Below, one piece after another: positions 18,551 through 27,985 of a stretch of DNA of 64,000 bases (its first letter is position 1; every line of letters begins with the position of its first letter). Location: positions 106,157 through 170,156 of the forward strand of contig CAZNDG010000002.1 in NCBI GenBank assembly GCA_964571695.1, read 5' to 3'. Under the pieces are notes generated by a model. It did not search any database and was not told where the DNA came from. It was given only the letters and a program-made list of their open reading frames with translations. The DNA is from UBA8958 sp964571695 (GTDB taxonomy: Bacteria > Desulfobacterota > Syntrophia > Syntrophales > UBA8958). The position numbers and the translations under genes were made by a program.

Positions 18551-19771
18551 ATGAAAAAAGTGCCAATACCCAAATATGGATTGCCGACAGAGGTGGTTTA
18601 TTGCAAGAGATGCGTGATGTCAAATCAGCGACCTGCATCGATACCCGAGTTTAGGCATCTGCCCAATAGACATGGCGCCAAGTATATGCATATCGAAGAT
18701 GATGGAATATGCGATGCATGTCGTCAAGCAGAAAAAAAAGAGCAAATAGATTGGAACCAAAGGGAAAAAGAACTGCTTAAACTCCTTGATAAATACCGCC
18801 GCAACGATGGTCGATATGATTGTATTGTTCCAGGGAGCGGTGGAAAAGACAGTGCCTTTCAGTCTCATATCCTTAAATATAAATATGGGATGCATCCGCT
18901 CACCATTACCTGGCCGCCCATTCTCTATACTGAATACGGCTACAAGAATTTCAGGAATTGGATTGAAGTGGGTGGTTTCGATAATCTTACTTTTAAGCCA
19001 AACGGGGAGGTACATAAACTCCTTACCAGGCTTGCCATCCAGAACCTTTTGCATCCATTTCAGACCTTCATCTTAGGACAAAAAAACCTTGCGCCCAAAA
19101 TAGCCATCAACTTCAAAGTGCCATTGATCTTTTATGGCGAAAACGAGGCCGAATATGGGAACCCAATAGCTGACAATGCCTCTTCACTCCGGGATAGGTC
19201 GTTTTATGAGTTACGAGATTTGTCAGAGGTCTATCTCGCCGGTTGTTCCATTCCTGAACTGATCGAAAAATATGGTTTATCCCTCAATGATTTGATGGCA
19301 TACCTGCCGCCGCCCGGGGAGGAACTGGAAAAAGCAAAAATCGAGGTTCATTATCTTGGTTATTACCTGAAATGGACTCCCCAGGAGGTATATTACTATG
19401 CGGTTGAAAATACTGGTTTTGAAGCGAGACCTTACCGTACGGAGGGGACATATAGCAAATACAATAGTATTGACGACAAGATAGATGACCTGCACTATTA
19501 TACGACCTGGATTAAATTTGGATTAGGCCGGGCCAGCTACGATGCATCTCAGGAAATACGTAACCGGCATCTTACCAGGGAAGAAGGGATAACGCTTGTA
19601 AAGCAGTTCGATGGAGAAATGCCGTCACGTTATTTCCAAGAGGTTATGGATTACATCGGGATGGAGACGGAAGAGTTCATGGATCTGTGCGATCGTTTTA
19701 GGTCTCCGCATCTTTGGGAACGACTCAGTGGATGTTGGCGATTGAGACACCCAATCTGGGAAGATATTTGA
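18551..19771 (+). CDS. N-acetyl sugar amidotransferase, PP-loop family (copy 1)
   Basis: This 406-residue protein belongs to the WbpG/PseA-like family. Cys pairs (YCKRCVMSNQRP and GICDACR) frame the N-terminus, and the ATP pyrophosphatase loop is VPGSGGKDSAFQSH. The family uses ATP and ammonia from HisH/HisF to turn an N-acetyl group of a sugar into an acetamidino group. Directly behind hisF/hisH, it is the likely partner of that pair. The target is probably the 7- or 5-N-acetyl of the nonulosonic acid or its precursor. Confidence 0.85.
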   Translation: MKKVPIPKYGLPTEVVYCKRCVMSNQRPASIPEFRHLPNRHGAKYMHIEDDGICDACRQAEKKEQIDWNQREKELLKLLDKYRRNDGRYDCIVPGSGGKDSAFQSHILKYKYGMHPLTITWPPILYTEYGYKNFRNWIEVGGFDNLTFKPNGEVHKLLTRLAIQNLLHPFQTFILGQKNLAPKIAINFKVPLIFYGENEAEYGNPIADNASSLRDRSFYELRDLSEVYLAGCSIPELIEKYGLSLNDLMAYLPPPGEELEKAKIEVHYLGYYLKWTPQEVYYYAVENTGFEARPYRTEGTYSKYNSIDDKIDDLHYYTTWIKFGLGRASYDASQEIRNRHLTREEGITLVKQFDGEMPSRYFQEVMDYIGMETEEFMDLCDRFRSPHLWERLSGCWRLRHPIWEDI

Positions 19772-19820
19772 AGTTTATAAATATGCGTCGACGGATGAAA
19801 TTATCGGAGGGGTGTAAAAG

Positions 19821-20939
19821 ATGAAATTCTGCAAGCGATGTGTAATGCCTGATACACGACCGGGCATAGTCTTTGATGACGAAGGGATTTGCAGAGCCTG
19901 CGTGGCCTATGAAAACAGAAAAAACATAGATTATGTTAGACGTTCTGAAGAATTGAAGGCATTATGCGCCAAATATCGGGGCATTAATGGGGAAAACGAG
20001 TATGATTGCATGATTGCCGTGAGTGGCGGCAAGGACAGTCATTTCCAAGTACATGTAATAAAGGAGCTTATGGGGATGAATCCACTATTGGTGACAGTGG
20101 AGGACAATTTTCCCATGACCGATGCAGGCCTTAACAATCTCAAGAATATATCGGAAGCTTTTGGGTGTGATATCATCAGTATGAAACCCAACATAAGAGC
20201 CCAAAAGACCGTTATGCGTAAAACCTTTGAGAAATACGGAAAACCGACATATTTCATTGATCGCTACATCTATACCTATCCACTTCATATGGCGGTTAAA
20301 TTCAAGACACCACTGCTTGTTTACGGAGAGAACATCAGTTATGAATATGGAGGCGACCAGCGGGAGGAAACATATTCGGCCAAGGAACAGATTGACAATG
20401 GCGTGGCTTCCGGCATCCCATTTGAGGATATATTGGGGGAGAAAGTAACGAAAAAAGACTTGGCTTTTTTCGATGCTCCCTCACCATCCGCTCTGGCGGA
20501 ACTGGATCCTATATATCTGAGTTATTTTATTCCTTGGAACAGTTACCACAATTATATATTCGCTAAAAGCAGAGGATTCCATGATTTGACCCACGAATGG
20601 GAGAGAACCCACCATATCGAACAGTATGATCAGGTGGACAGCCGGGCCTATCTTATCCATCCGTGGTTGAAATATCCCAAATTCGGTCACGCCTCGGCTA
20701 CTGATTATGCATCACGGCTCGTCCGTTATGGACTGCTGACCAGGGAAGAGGCTAAAAGTCTGGTTAAAAACCACGACCACAAGTTGGATGTACGTGCCGT
20801 CAGGGACTTCTGCCATTTTCTTGGATACAGTGAGACAGAGTTCTGGCAAGTAGTGGATAGACTATACAATATTGATTTATTTGAGAAAAATAGTTTTGGG
20901 GAATGGGTGCTGAAAACACCCGTGTGGGAAGACAATTGA
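19821..20939 (+). CDS. N-acetyl sugar amidotransferase, PP-loop family (copy 2)
   Basis: This 372-residue paralogue of the preceding gene has FCKRCVMPDTRPG, GICRACVAY and the loop IAVSGGKDSHFQVH. The two proteins share fold and motifs but differ along most of the length, so this is not a recent duplication. GGAGGGGTG gives a strong ribosome site. Only one HisF/HisH pair is encoded, so both copies may share it or work as a heteromer, or the second may act on another N-acetyl position. Confidence 0.85.
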   Translation: MKFCKRCVMPDTRPGIVFDDEGICRACVAYENRKNIDYVRRSEELKALCAKYRGINGENEYDCMIAVSGGKDSHFQVHVIKELMGMNPLLVTVEDNFPMTDAGLNNLKNISEAFGCDIISMKPNIRAQKTVMRKTFEKYGKPTYFIDRYIYTYPLHMAVKFKTPLLVYGENISYEYGGDQREETYSAKEQIDNGVASGIPFEDILGEKVTKKDLAFFDAPSPSALAELDPIYLSYFIPWNSYHNYIFAKSRGFHDLTHEWERTHHIEQYDQVDSRAYLIHPWLKYPKFGHASATDYASRLVRYGLLTREEAKSLVKNHDHKLDVRAVRDFCHFLGYSETEFWQVVDRLYNIDLFEKNSFGEWVLKTPVWEDN

Positions 20940-20946
20940 TTTATAT

Positions 20947-22026
20947 ATGGATAAGAAGATACTAAAATCTCTTTACGTTAGTCCCGCGCAGACGATCCGG
21001 GTGGCGATGTCATGTGTGGATCAAGGTGGTTGTGGCATTGCCCTTATTGTGGACCGGGAAGATCATTTGATGGGTACGATAACCGATGGTGATGTGCGGA
21101 GGGCTGTACTGGCTGGCACTGATCTCAATGCGCCGGTAAGTATGCTTCTGGAGAAGAAAGTCGGGTCATCTTATCCAAAGCCTATAACGGCCGCTCCGGA
21201 AGCGGATCGAAAACATCTAATCAGACTGATGCAGCAGCATGTCCTCCGACAGATACCGATCGTCGATGGAAACGGCAGAATCGTTGATCTGGTGATGTTG
21301 GACGACTTGATTCCCAGCCAGGATCTGCCACTGCAGGCGGTAATAATGGCGGGTGGATTGGGGTCGAGACTGCGTCCGCTCACGGAAGATTTGCCGAAAC
21401 CGATGCTTCCTGTAGGTGGGAAACCGTTGATGGAATTGGTCATCGAGAAATTGCGACAAGTCGGTATCAGGCGCGTCAATGTGACCACTCACTATAAACC
21501 AGAGAAAATTTCCGAACATTTTGGAGATGGAAGCAGTTTCGGGGTTTCATTGAACTATGTCAATGAAGAAAAGCCTCTCGGAACTGGTGGCGCTTTAGGT
21601 TTGATCGATGAACCCAATGAGACGATGCTGGTCATCAACGGAGATGTCCTTACCCAGGTTGATTTCCGGGCAATGCTCCTATTTCACCAGGAGCATCAAG
21701 CTGATATGACAGTCGCTGTAAGGCAATATGATATAAAAGTGCCTTATGGAGTAATAGAGTGCATAGGAGCGAAAGTGTGCTCCTTGAAAGAGAAACCAGA
21801 AATAAATCTTCTGGTCAATGCCGGTGTCTATCTGCTGGAACCGACAGTATATAGGTTCATTCCCAATGGCAAACATTTCAACATGACCGATTTGATTCAG
21901 TGGTTGCTGGATGCCGGCCGGACCGTTGCCAGCTTCCCAATAATTGAATACTGGCTGGATATCGGGCAGGTCGTGGATTATGAAAAAGCGCAAACTGATG
22001 TTATGCATCTAAATCCTATGAAGTAA
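20947..22026 (+). CDS. ptmE: CBS-domain nucleotidyltransferase, PtmE-like (glucosamine-1-P guanylyltransferase)
   Basis: Residues 1-120 form a tandem CBS pair (GIALIVDREDHLMGTITDGDV and QIPIVDGNGRIVDLV). Residues 129-359 form a sugar-phosphate nucleotidyltransferase with MAGGLGSRLRPLTEDLPKPM, the metal-binding VINGDVLT and a C-terminal YWLDIGQVVDY. This two-part architecture is that of Campylobacter PtmE, which makes GDP-GlcN for the GDP-linked legionaminate route. It therefore completes the activation end of this operon. Confidence 0.85.
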   Translation: MDKKILKSLYVSPAQTIRVAMSCVDQGGCGIALIVDREDHLMGTITDGDVRRAVLAGTDLNAPVSMLLEKKVGSSYPKPITAAPEADRKHLIRLMQQHVLRQIPIVDGNGRIVDLVMLDDLIPSQDLPLQAVIMAGGLGSRLRPLTEDLPKPMLPVGGKPLMELVIEKLRQVGIRRVNVTTHYKPEKISEHFGDGSSFGVSLNYVNEEKPLGTGGALGLIDEPNETMLVINGDVLTQVDFRAMLLFHQEHQADMTVAVRQYDIKVPYGVIECIGAKVCSLKEKPEINLLVNAGVYLLEPTVYRFIPNGKHFNMTDLIQWLLDAGRTVASFPIIEYWLDIGQVVDYEKAQTDVMHLNPMK

Positions 22027-22030
22027 AAAT

Positions 22031-23524
22031 ATGATTATAGAGGCAGATAAAATAATAAAATTTATACGACTACAATCCTCTGAATCGAAAAAGATTGTAT
22101 TCGTTTCGGGTAACTTCAATATAATACATCCGGGACACTTACGTTTGCTCAGATTTGCCAAAGAATGCGGTGATTATTTAGTAGTAGCCGTGCTTGATAA
22201 CATTTTCCCCGGATCTTTTGTGGATGAAAAGCTAAGGTTGGAAAGCATCCAAGCTATTGCATGGGTTGATTATTCGTTTATTCTTCACGATACAGTAAAT
22301 GACTTCATTGAAAAGCTTCGACCAGCATATGTAGTTAAAGGAAAGGAACACGAGGATAGAGAAAATCCGGAAAAGGATATTTTAAGACAATACGGGGGGA
22401 AACTAATTTTTGGCTCCGGCGAGATCAGCTTCTCGTCAGTAGATTTGATGAATACAGAATGGAAAGAGCTATCCATTTCTTCTATTAAAAAACCCCCTGA
22501 CTACCCCCGACGACATGGTTTCAATTTTCAGGACTTGATATCCATTACCGAGGGAATGTTCAATCTGAAGATCTGCGTTCTAGGAGACATGATCGTCGAT
22601 GAATATATAACCTGTGATGCTTTGGGCATGTCACAGGAAGATCCCACCATCGTTGTTACACCCGTTGCCAAGGAAAGATTTATTGGAGGTGCCGGAATCG
22701 TTGCCCTGCATGCTCGGGGATTGGGTGCCGATGTCCATTTCTTTTCTACGGTGGGTAAAGATGATACCGCTGACTATATAAAGGAACAAATGAACTTGTA
22801 TAGTGTAAATGCCCATTTGTTTCAGGATGAAAGCCGACCCACAACATTGAAACAACGCTTTCGCGCTCGCCAGAAGACTTTATTGCGGGTAAGCCACTTG
22901 CGGCAACATTCTATATCATTTGAAATAAGAGAGAAATTTATTGCCGACTTTCTTGAGATAGCAGGGGAGATGGACCTGATTATTTTTGCCGATTTCAATT
23001 ATGGGTGCCTGCCTCAGACATTGGTGGATCGTCTCATTCCTTTTTGTGCAGAAAGAGGGATCATGATGGTTGCTGATAGTCAATCCTCCTCCCAGGTAGG
23101 CGATGTCTCTCGCTTTAAGGGGATGACATTGGTAACGCCGACAGAGCGGGAGGCACGATTTTCTGTCCATGACTTTGAATCGGGTTTGGTGGTTCTGGCG
23201 GAAAAGTTGAGGAAAAAAGGTCAAGCGAAGAATGTTATCATTACTCTTGCGGAGGAGGGGATTTTGATCCATGCGGAAGGAAAAGAGAAAACGGATTGGC
23301 TGACGGACCGTCTTCCCGCCTTCAATATGGCCCCAAAGGATGTCTCCGGCGCCGGCGATTCCTTTTTGACCTGCACGGCCATGTCCATGGCGGCCGGCGC
23401 CGACATCTGGAAGAGTTCCTATCTCGGTTCACTGGCTGCGGCATGTCAAGTTGGACGAATCGGCAATATCCCCCTGAGCCCCTTTGATCTGAAAATGGAG
23501 ATCAACGGAGAGGCGGGAATCTGA
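22031..23524 (+). CDS. HldE-like fusion with reversed order: nucleotidyltransferase then PfkB kinase
   Basis: Residues 20-140 are a cytidylyltransferase-like fold (VSGNFNIIHPGH, HxGH at 33-36). Residues 179-497 are a ribokinase-family sugar kinase (CVLGDMIVDEY, FIGGAGIVALHARGLGA, anion hole VSGAGDSF at about 438-445). Canonical HldE has the kinase first and the nucleotidyltransferase last, so the order here is inverted. With HddC-like and GmhA genes next, it probably phosphorylates D-glycero-manno-heptose-7-P at C1 and may also transfer a nucleotide. No GmhB phosphatase gene was seen. Confidence 0.8.
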   Translation: MIIEADKIIKFIRLQSSESKKIVFVSGNFNIIHPGHLRLLRFAKECGDYLVVAVLDNIFPGSFVDEKLRLESIQAIAWVDYSFILHDTVNDFIEKLRPAYVVKGKEHEDRENPEKDILRQYGGKLIFGSGEISFSSVDLMNTEWKELSISSIKKPPDYPRRHGFNFQDLISITEGMFNLKICVLGDMIVDEYITCDALGMSQEDPTIVVTPVAKERFIGGAGIVALHARGLGADVHFFSTVGKDDTADYIKEQMNLYSVNAHLFQDESRPTTLKQRFRARQKTLLRVSHLRQHSISFEIREKFIADFLEIAGEMDLIIFADFNYGCLPQTLVDRLIPFCAERGIMMVADSQSSSQVGDVSRFKGMTLVTPTEREARFSVHDFESGLVVLAEKLRKKGQAKNVIITLAEEGILIHAEGKEKTDWLTDRLPAFNMAPKDVSGAGDSFLTCTAMSMAAGADIWKSSYLGSLAAACQVGRIGNIPLSPFDLKMEINGEAGI

Positions 23525-24258
23525 TGCGTGCGCTGCTTTTGGCCGCCGGTCTGGGCACGCGTTTGCGGCCGCTGACGCGGGACATCCCCAAATGCCTGAT
23601 CCCCATTGATGGGAAACCCCTTCTGGAATACTGGTTTGCCATGTTGTCCCTGGCGGGGGTGTCGCCTTTGCTGGTCAATATCCACCACCACAGCGATAAA
23701 GTGAGGCAGTATATTGACCGGAGCCCCTACGGTCGGATCGTGACTACAGTCTATGAGGAAAAACTACTCGGCACGGGAGGGACTCTGCTGAAAAACAGGG
23801 AATTCTTCGGGTCGGAGCCGCTGATGCTGGTTCATGCCGACAATCTCTCCCTGTTCGACGTGCGGGCCTTCCTGGACAGCCATCACGAACGGCCGCCGGG
23901 ATGCGAGATCACCATGATGACCTTCCATAGCCCCACTCCACAAACTTGCGGCATCATTGAAAAAGACGCCCGCGGTTGCGTACGGGCCTTTCACGAAAAG
24001 GTTCCCCATCCCCCCGGAGATCTGGCCAACGGCGCCGTGTATATCCTCGAGCCGTCGATATTCACCTATCTGGAAAGTTTAGGAAAAGAATACATAGATT
24101 TCAGCACCGAAGTTATCACCAATTATCTGGGACGCATCTGGGTTTTTCACAACGATGTTTATCATCGGGATATCGGCAATCCGGAAAGCTATGCCTCGGC
24201 CTGCCGGGAATTTCCGCAATGGAGAAGAAAGTATGGGCCAGATCGAGTTTTATCATGA
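23524..24258 (+). CDS. hddC: Sugar-1-phosphate nucleotidyltransferase, HddC-like
   Basis: A 244-residue GT-A-like nucleotidyltransferase with the pyrophosphorylase loop LAAGLGTRLRPLTRDIPKCL, the metal Asp in LMLVHADNLS, and EKVPHPPGDLANGAVYIL. In GDP-heptose clusters the HddC enzyme couples heptose-1-P with GTP. Its ATG overlaps the TGA of the fusion gene by one base. It could instead handle mannose-1-P or another hexose-1-P; the gmhA and HldE-like neighbours favour heptose. Confidence 0.75.
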   Translation: MRALLLAAGLGTRLRPLTRDIPKCLIPIDGKPLLEYWFAMLSLAGVSPLLVNIHHHSDKVRQYIDRSPYGRIVTTVYEEKLLGTGGTLLKNREFFGSEPLMLVHADNLSLFDVRAFLDSHHERPPGCEITMMTFHSPTPQTCGIIEKDARGCVRAFHEKVPHPPGDLANGAVYILEPSIFTYLESLGKEYIDFSTEVITNYLGRIWVFHNDVYHRDIGNPESYASACREFPQWRRKYGPDRVLS

Positions 24259-24826
24259 TTATCAACGGAGGCTGGAACGATCGATCCAGGGTCTCGACTT
24301 GGTGAAACTCAGTCGGTTGGCCGATGCCCTCTGGGAGGCATGGAAGGACAAAAGGCAGGTTTTCCTGTGCGGCAACGGCGGCAGCGCCGTGAACGCCATG
24401 CACATGGCAAACGATTTCCTTTATGGCATCGGCAAGGGGAGCGGCAAGGCGATCCGGGTCCATGCCCTGACGGCAAATCAATCCGTCCTGACGTGCCTGG
24501 CCAATGACCTGTCCTATGCCGAAATCTTTTCCTATCAATTAGGGGTGCTGGCGCAGCGAAACGACATCCTCATCGCCCTCTCCGGCAGCGGCAACTCCCC
24601 GAACATTGTCCGGGCCGTTGAAAAGGCGAAAGAGCTGGGGATGACAACCTTCGCCGTGCTGGGATACGACGGCGGCCGGTGCCTTGAGATCGCCGGGGAG
24701 GCCGTCCACGTGCCGGTCAACGACATGCAGGTTGCGGAAGACATGCAATTGGTGGTCGGGCATATGGTCATGCAGTGGCTTAATTGCCGTCTGTCTCTGG
24801 AAGGGGAGACGGCGGCGGATATATAA
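24233..24826 (+). CDS. gmhA: Sedoheptulose-7-phosphate isomerase GmhA-like (SIS domain)
   Basis: A 197-residue SIS-domain protein with FLCGNGGSAVNAMHMANDF and IALSGSGNSPNIVRAVEKA for phosphate binding, the GmhA length and pattern. GmhA isomerises sedoheptulose-7-P to D-glycero-D-manno-heptose-7-P, the first step of activated heptose synthesis. The ATG at 24233 has GGAG upstream and overlaps the previous gene by 26 bp; an in-frame extension upstream to 24155 lies wholly inside hddC and is not used. Confidence 0.85.
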   Translation: MGQIEFYHDYQRRLERSIQGLDLVKLSRLADALWEAWKDKRQVFLCGNGGSAVNAMHMANDFLYGIGKGSGKAIRVHALTANQSVLTCLANDLSYAEIFSYQLGVLAQRNDILIALSGSGNSPNIVRAVEKAKELGMTTFAVLGYDGGRCLEIAGEAVHVPVNDMQVAEDMQLVVGHMVMQWLNCRLSLEGETAADI

Positions 24827-24847
24827 TCCTTTTGTGAGGTGTTCAGA

Positions 24848-25828
24848 ATGAAATGTCTGGTAACCGGGGCGGCGGGATTCATCGGCAGCCACCTGACGGA
24901 TCTGTTGTTGGCGGAAGGACATAAGGTGATCGCCGTGGACGACCTCTCAACGGGGCGGCCGGCGAATCTCGAAGGCGCACGGAGACACAGGGGCTTCACC
25001 TGGATTGAGGCGGATATTGCTGATCCGCGGGCAATAGCGGACCTGCCTGCGGCGGACTGGGTGTTTCACATCGCTGGCCGGGCGGATCTGGTCCCCTCCA
25101 TAGAGAAGCCCGACGACTACTTCCGGGTGAACGTCAACGGCACCTTTCTGGTCCTGGAATACGCCCGGAAAACTGCGGCGAGCCGTTTTATCTATACGGC
25201 CAGCTCCACCTGCTACGGGATCGCTATACAGGTTCCCACTCCGGAAGAATATCCCTGCCTTCCCCGTCATCCTTACGGCTTGACCAAGTACCTCGGGGAA
25301 CAACTGGTGATGCACTGGGCGCAGGTCTATAAACTGCCGGCAGTATCCCTGCGTCTGTTCAACGTTTACGGACCGCGGAGCAGGACGACGGGGACCTACG
25401 GGGCGGTATTCGGAGTCTTTCTCCGGCAGAAACTGGCGGGGGTCCCGTTCACCGTTGTGGGAGACGGGAATCAGACTCGGGATTTCACATACGTAAGCGA
25501 CATCGCCCGGGCGTTTCTGGCCGCCGCCGCCGCCGATATGTCCGGGGAGACATTCAATGTCGGTTCCGGTGCCACCTACAGTGTCAACCGCCTTGTGGAG
25601 CTGTTGGGAGGGGAAAGGATATTTATTCCCAAACGTCCCGGGGAGCCGGATTGCACGTTTGCGGATATTCGGAAAATCACTTCCGGCCTGACATGGAAGC
25701 CGCAAGTCACCTTCGAGGAAGGCGTCGCAAGGATGCTCGCCGTCATCGACGACTGGAGGGAGGCGCCCCTCTGGGATAAGGAAAAGATTACCGAAGCGAC
25801 CAAAGACTGGTTTAAATATTTGCAATAG
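24848..25828 (+). CDS. NAD-dependent nucleotide-sugar epimerase/dehydratase (SDR)
   Basis: An extended SDR of 326 residues: TGAAGFIGSHL binds NAD, YTASSTCYG supplies the active-site Ser/Thr, YGLTKY the Tyr/Lys, and RLFNVYGPR the substrate region. The Glu needed by 4,6-dehydratases after the SST position is absent, so epimerase or reductase activity is more likely. It directly follows gmhA and may act on the NDP-heptose. The ATG at 24848 after GAGGTG is preferred to the GTG at 24839. Confidence 0.75.
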   Translation: MKCLVTGAAGFIGSHLTDLLLAEGHKVIAVDDLSTGRPANLEGARRHRGFTWIEADIADPRAIADLPAADWVFHIAGRADLVPSIEKPDDYFRVNVNGTFLVLEYARKTAASRFIYTASSTCYGIAIQVPTPEEYPCLPRHPYGLTKYLGEQLVMHWAQVYKLPAVSLRLFNVYGPRSRTTGTYGAVFGVFLRQKLAGVPFTVVGDGNQTRDFTYVSDIARAFLAAAAADMSGETFNVGSGATYSVNRLVELLGGERIFIPKRPGEPDCTFADIRKITSGLTWKPQVTFEEGVARMLAVIDDWREAPLWDKEKITEATKDWFKYLQ

Positions 25829-25841
25829 GGAGGAAAATCCA

Positions 25842-26837
25842 TTGGCTGTTCAAAAGGTTATGGTTACCGGCGGGGCCGGATACGTGGGATCGGCCCTGGT
25901 GCCAAAATTATTGAATCATGGTTATGACGTCCGGGTCCTCGACTTGTTCATTTACGGCGACGACGTGTTTCCCGGCGCAGGGGATCATCCCGGTCTGGAA
26001 CTGATCCGGGGCGACATCCGCGATCAGGAACTTCTGAGAAAATCACTGCCCGGTTGTGATGCCGTGATCCATCTGGCCTGTATCTCCAACGACCCCAGTT
26101 TCGAGTTGGATCCGGACCTGGGCAAGTCGATAAACTATGACGCCTTTGCACCGCTGGTGGATATCGCCAAGTCAAGCGGGGTGAAGCGATTCATTTATGC
26201 ATCGTCATCCAGCGTTTATGGGATCAAGGAGGAAAAGAACGTCACGGAGGACCTCCCGCTGTTGCCCCTGACCGATTACTCCAAATACAAGGCCCTTTGT
26301 GAAGAGGTCCTGCTGGAGAAACGGTCCCCCGGTTTCGTCGTCCTCATCCTGCGTCCCTCGACGGTCTGCGGATATTCTCCCCGGCTTCGCCTGGATCTGA
26401 CGGTCAACATCCTCACCAACCATGCCGTCAACAATCGCCGCATTACCGTTTTCGGCGGGCAACAGATGCGTCCGAATATCCACATCAAGGACATGGCCCA
26501 GGTTTATATCAAATCACTGGAATGGCCGGATGCGGCCATCGACGGCAAGATATTCAACGTCGGTTACGACAACTTCACCGTGGCGGAGATCGCCGAGAAG
26601 GTCCGCGGGGTCATAGGCGACGAGATCGAGATCGTGACGACGCCGACGGATGATAACCGTTCGTACCATGTCTCCTCGGCCAAGATCAAAAGCGAACTCG
26701 GCTTCGTGGCGGAACACAGCGTGGAAGAGGCGATCCATGACCTGGCGGCTTCCTTTCAGGCCGGGAAGATCCCCAACCCCATGACGGACGCCCGCTACTA
26801 CAACATCAAGACCATGCAGAAGGTAAACCTCAGATAA
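25842..26837 (+). CDS. NAD-dependent nucleotide-sugar SDR
   Basis: This protein has 331 residues with VTGGAGYVGSALVPKLL, YASSSSVYG and a YSKYK active-site pair; the substrate domain includes LRPSTVCGYSPRLRLDL. Again the dehydratase Glu is not seen in the SSSVYG element, pointing to epimerisation or reduction. The TTG start follows a strong GGGAGGAAAA. This SDR subtype is frequent beside heptose genes, and together with the preceding SDR it could remodel a heptose or provide a keto-sugar to the two aminotransferases downstream. The exact reaction is unknown. Confidence 0.7.
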   Translation: MAVQKVMVTGGAGYVGSALVPKLLNHGYDVRVLDLFIYGDDVFPGAGDHPGLELIRGDIRDQELLRKSLPGCDAVIHLACISNDPSFELDPDLGKSINYDAFAPLVDIAKSSGVKRFIYASSSSVYGIKEEKNVTEDLPLLPLTDYSKYKALCEEVLLEKRSPGFVVLILRPSTVCGYSPRLRLDLTVNILTNHAVNNRRITVFGGQQMRPNIHIKDMAQVYIKSLEWPDAAIDGKIFNVGYDNFTVAEIAEKVRGVIGDEIEIVTTPTDDNRSYHVSSAKIKSELGFVAEHSVEEAIHDLAASFQAGKIPNPMTDARYYNIKTMQKVNLR

Positions 26838-26848
26838 GGGGGAGGAAA

Positions 26849-27985
26849 ATGCGGGTACCGTTTTCTTATTTGCACCGGCAGTTCAAGGCGAGGGTGTCCG
26901 GGGAGAAGGAGCAACTTCTCGATGCCATCTTGACGGATATCAAGGAATTTGTCCAGACCGGAGATTTCACGCTGGGAAAAAAAGGAGAAGAATTTGAAAG
27001 AGAGTTCGCATCTTTTGTCGGCGCCAGGAACGCCATCGGCGTAAATTCCGGAACGGATGCCCTTTTCCTGAGTATGAAAGCCTTGGGAATCGGCGCCGGA
27101 GATGAAGTTATAACCTGCGCCGAGACCTTCATCGCCACGGCGGCGGCTATCGCCGCGGCCGGCGCCCGGCCGGTGTTCGTGGACGTCAACGATGAATTCA
27201 CCGTTGATGCAGCATTGATCGAAAGGGCGATAACGACACGAACCAAGGCGATCATGCCGGTGTGGTTCACCGGTAACGCTCCGGATATGGACGCGATCAT
27301 GGCCATTGCGGTCCGTCACGGCCTCGTGTTGGTGGAGGATTCATGTACGGCCATCAATGCCTCCTTCCGGGGAAGGCATGCCGGTACGTTCGGAGCTGCC
27401 GGGGCCTTCAGTTTTCATCCCCTAAAGAATCTTAATGTATGGTCTGATGGCGGGATGATCGTGACGGATGACGACCTGTTGACCGATAAATTGCGGATGT
27501 TGAGAAACTACGGTTTGAAGTCCCGTGACGAAGTGGAAATTTTCGGGTACAACAGCCGCCTGGATACCCTGCAGGCAGTGGTTGCTTTGCGTCTTCTTGC
27601 AGATGTCAAGGCCTATACGGACAGACGCATTGCCATTGCGAAGACATATGACCAAGCCTTTGCAAATATCGACCAGATAGAGGTTCCCCCGCGGCATGGG
27701 TACATACGCCATGTCTTTCATCTATACATGATCAGAACGGAGAACCGGGATGCGTTGCTTAGATACTGCCAGGAACGTGGCGTGGAAGCGAAGATACATT
27801 ACCCCCTTCCCCTGCCTTATCAGAACTGCTGTAAGGATTTGGGATACAAGCATGGTGATTTCCCGCAGACCGAACGGGACTGCCGGACGATTATAACCTT
27901 GCCGGCTCATCCCTATTTAACGAATGAAGAGGTGGATTATACAATCGAAACCGTGAGTTCGTTTTACAGGAGTGAGAGGGAGTGA
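26849..27985 (+). CDS. DegT-family nucleotide-sugar aminotransferase (tandem copy A)
   Basis: This 378-residue PLP enzyme has VNSGTDALFLSMKALGIGAGDE, VLVEDSCTAINASF and the Schiff-base Lys in SFHPLKNLNVWSDGGM. The ring-stacking segment reads EDSCTA instead of the usual EDAAQA found in copy B. The ATG has GGGGGAGGAAA upstream. The next gene is a recognisable paralogue of the same length, so the two arose by an old tandem duplication or act on related keto sugars. Confidence 0.85.
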   Translation: MRVPFSYLHRQFKARVSGEKEQLLDAILTDIKEFVQTGDFTLGKKGEEFEREFASFVGARNAIGVNSGTDALFLSMKALGIGAGDEVITCAETFIATAAAIAAAGARPVFVDVNDEFTVDAALIERAITTRTKAIMPVWFTGNAPDMDAIMAIAVRHGLVLVEDSCTAINASFRGRHAGTFGAAGAFSFHPLKNLNVWSDGGMIVTDDDLLTDKLRMLRNYGLKSRDEVEIFGYNSRLDTLQAVVALRLLADVKAYTDRRIAIAKTYDQAFANIDQIEVPPRHGYIRHVFHLYMIRTENRDALLRYCQERGVEAKIHYPLPLPYQNCCKDLGYKHGDFPQTERDCRTIITLPAHPYLTNEEVDYTIETVSSFYRSERE

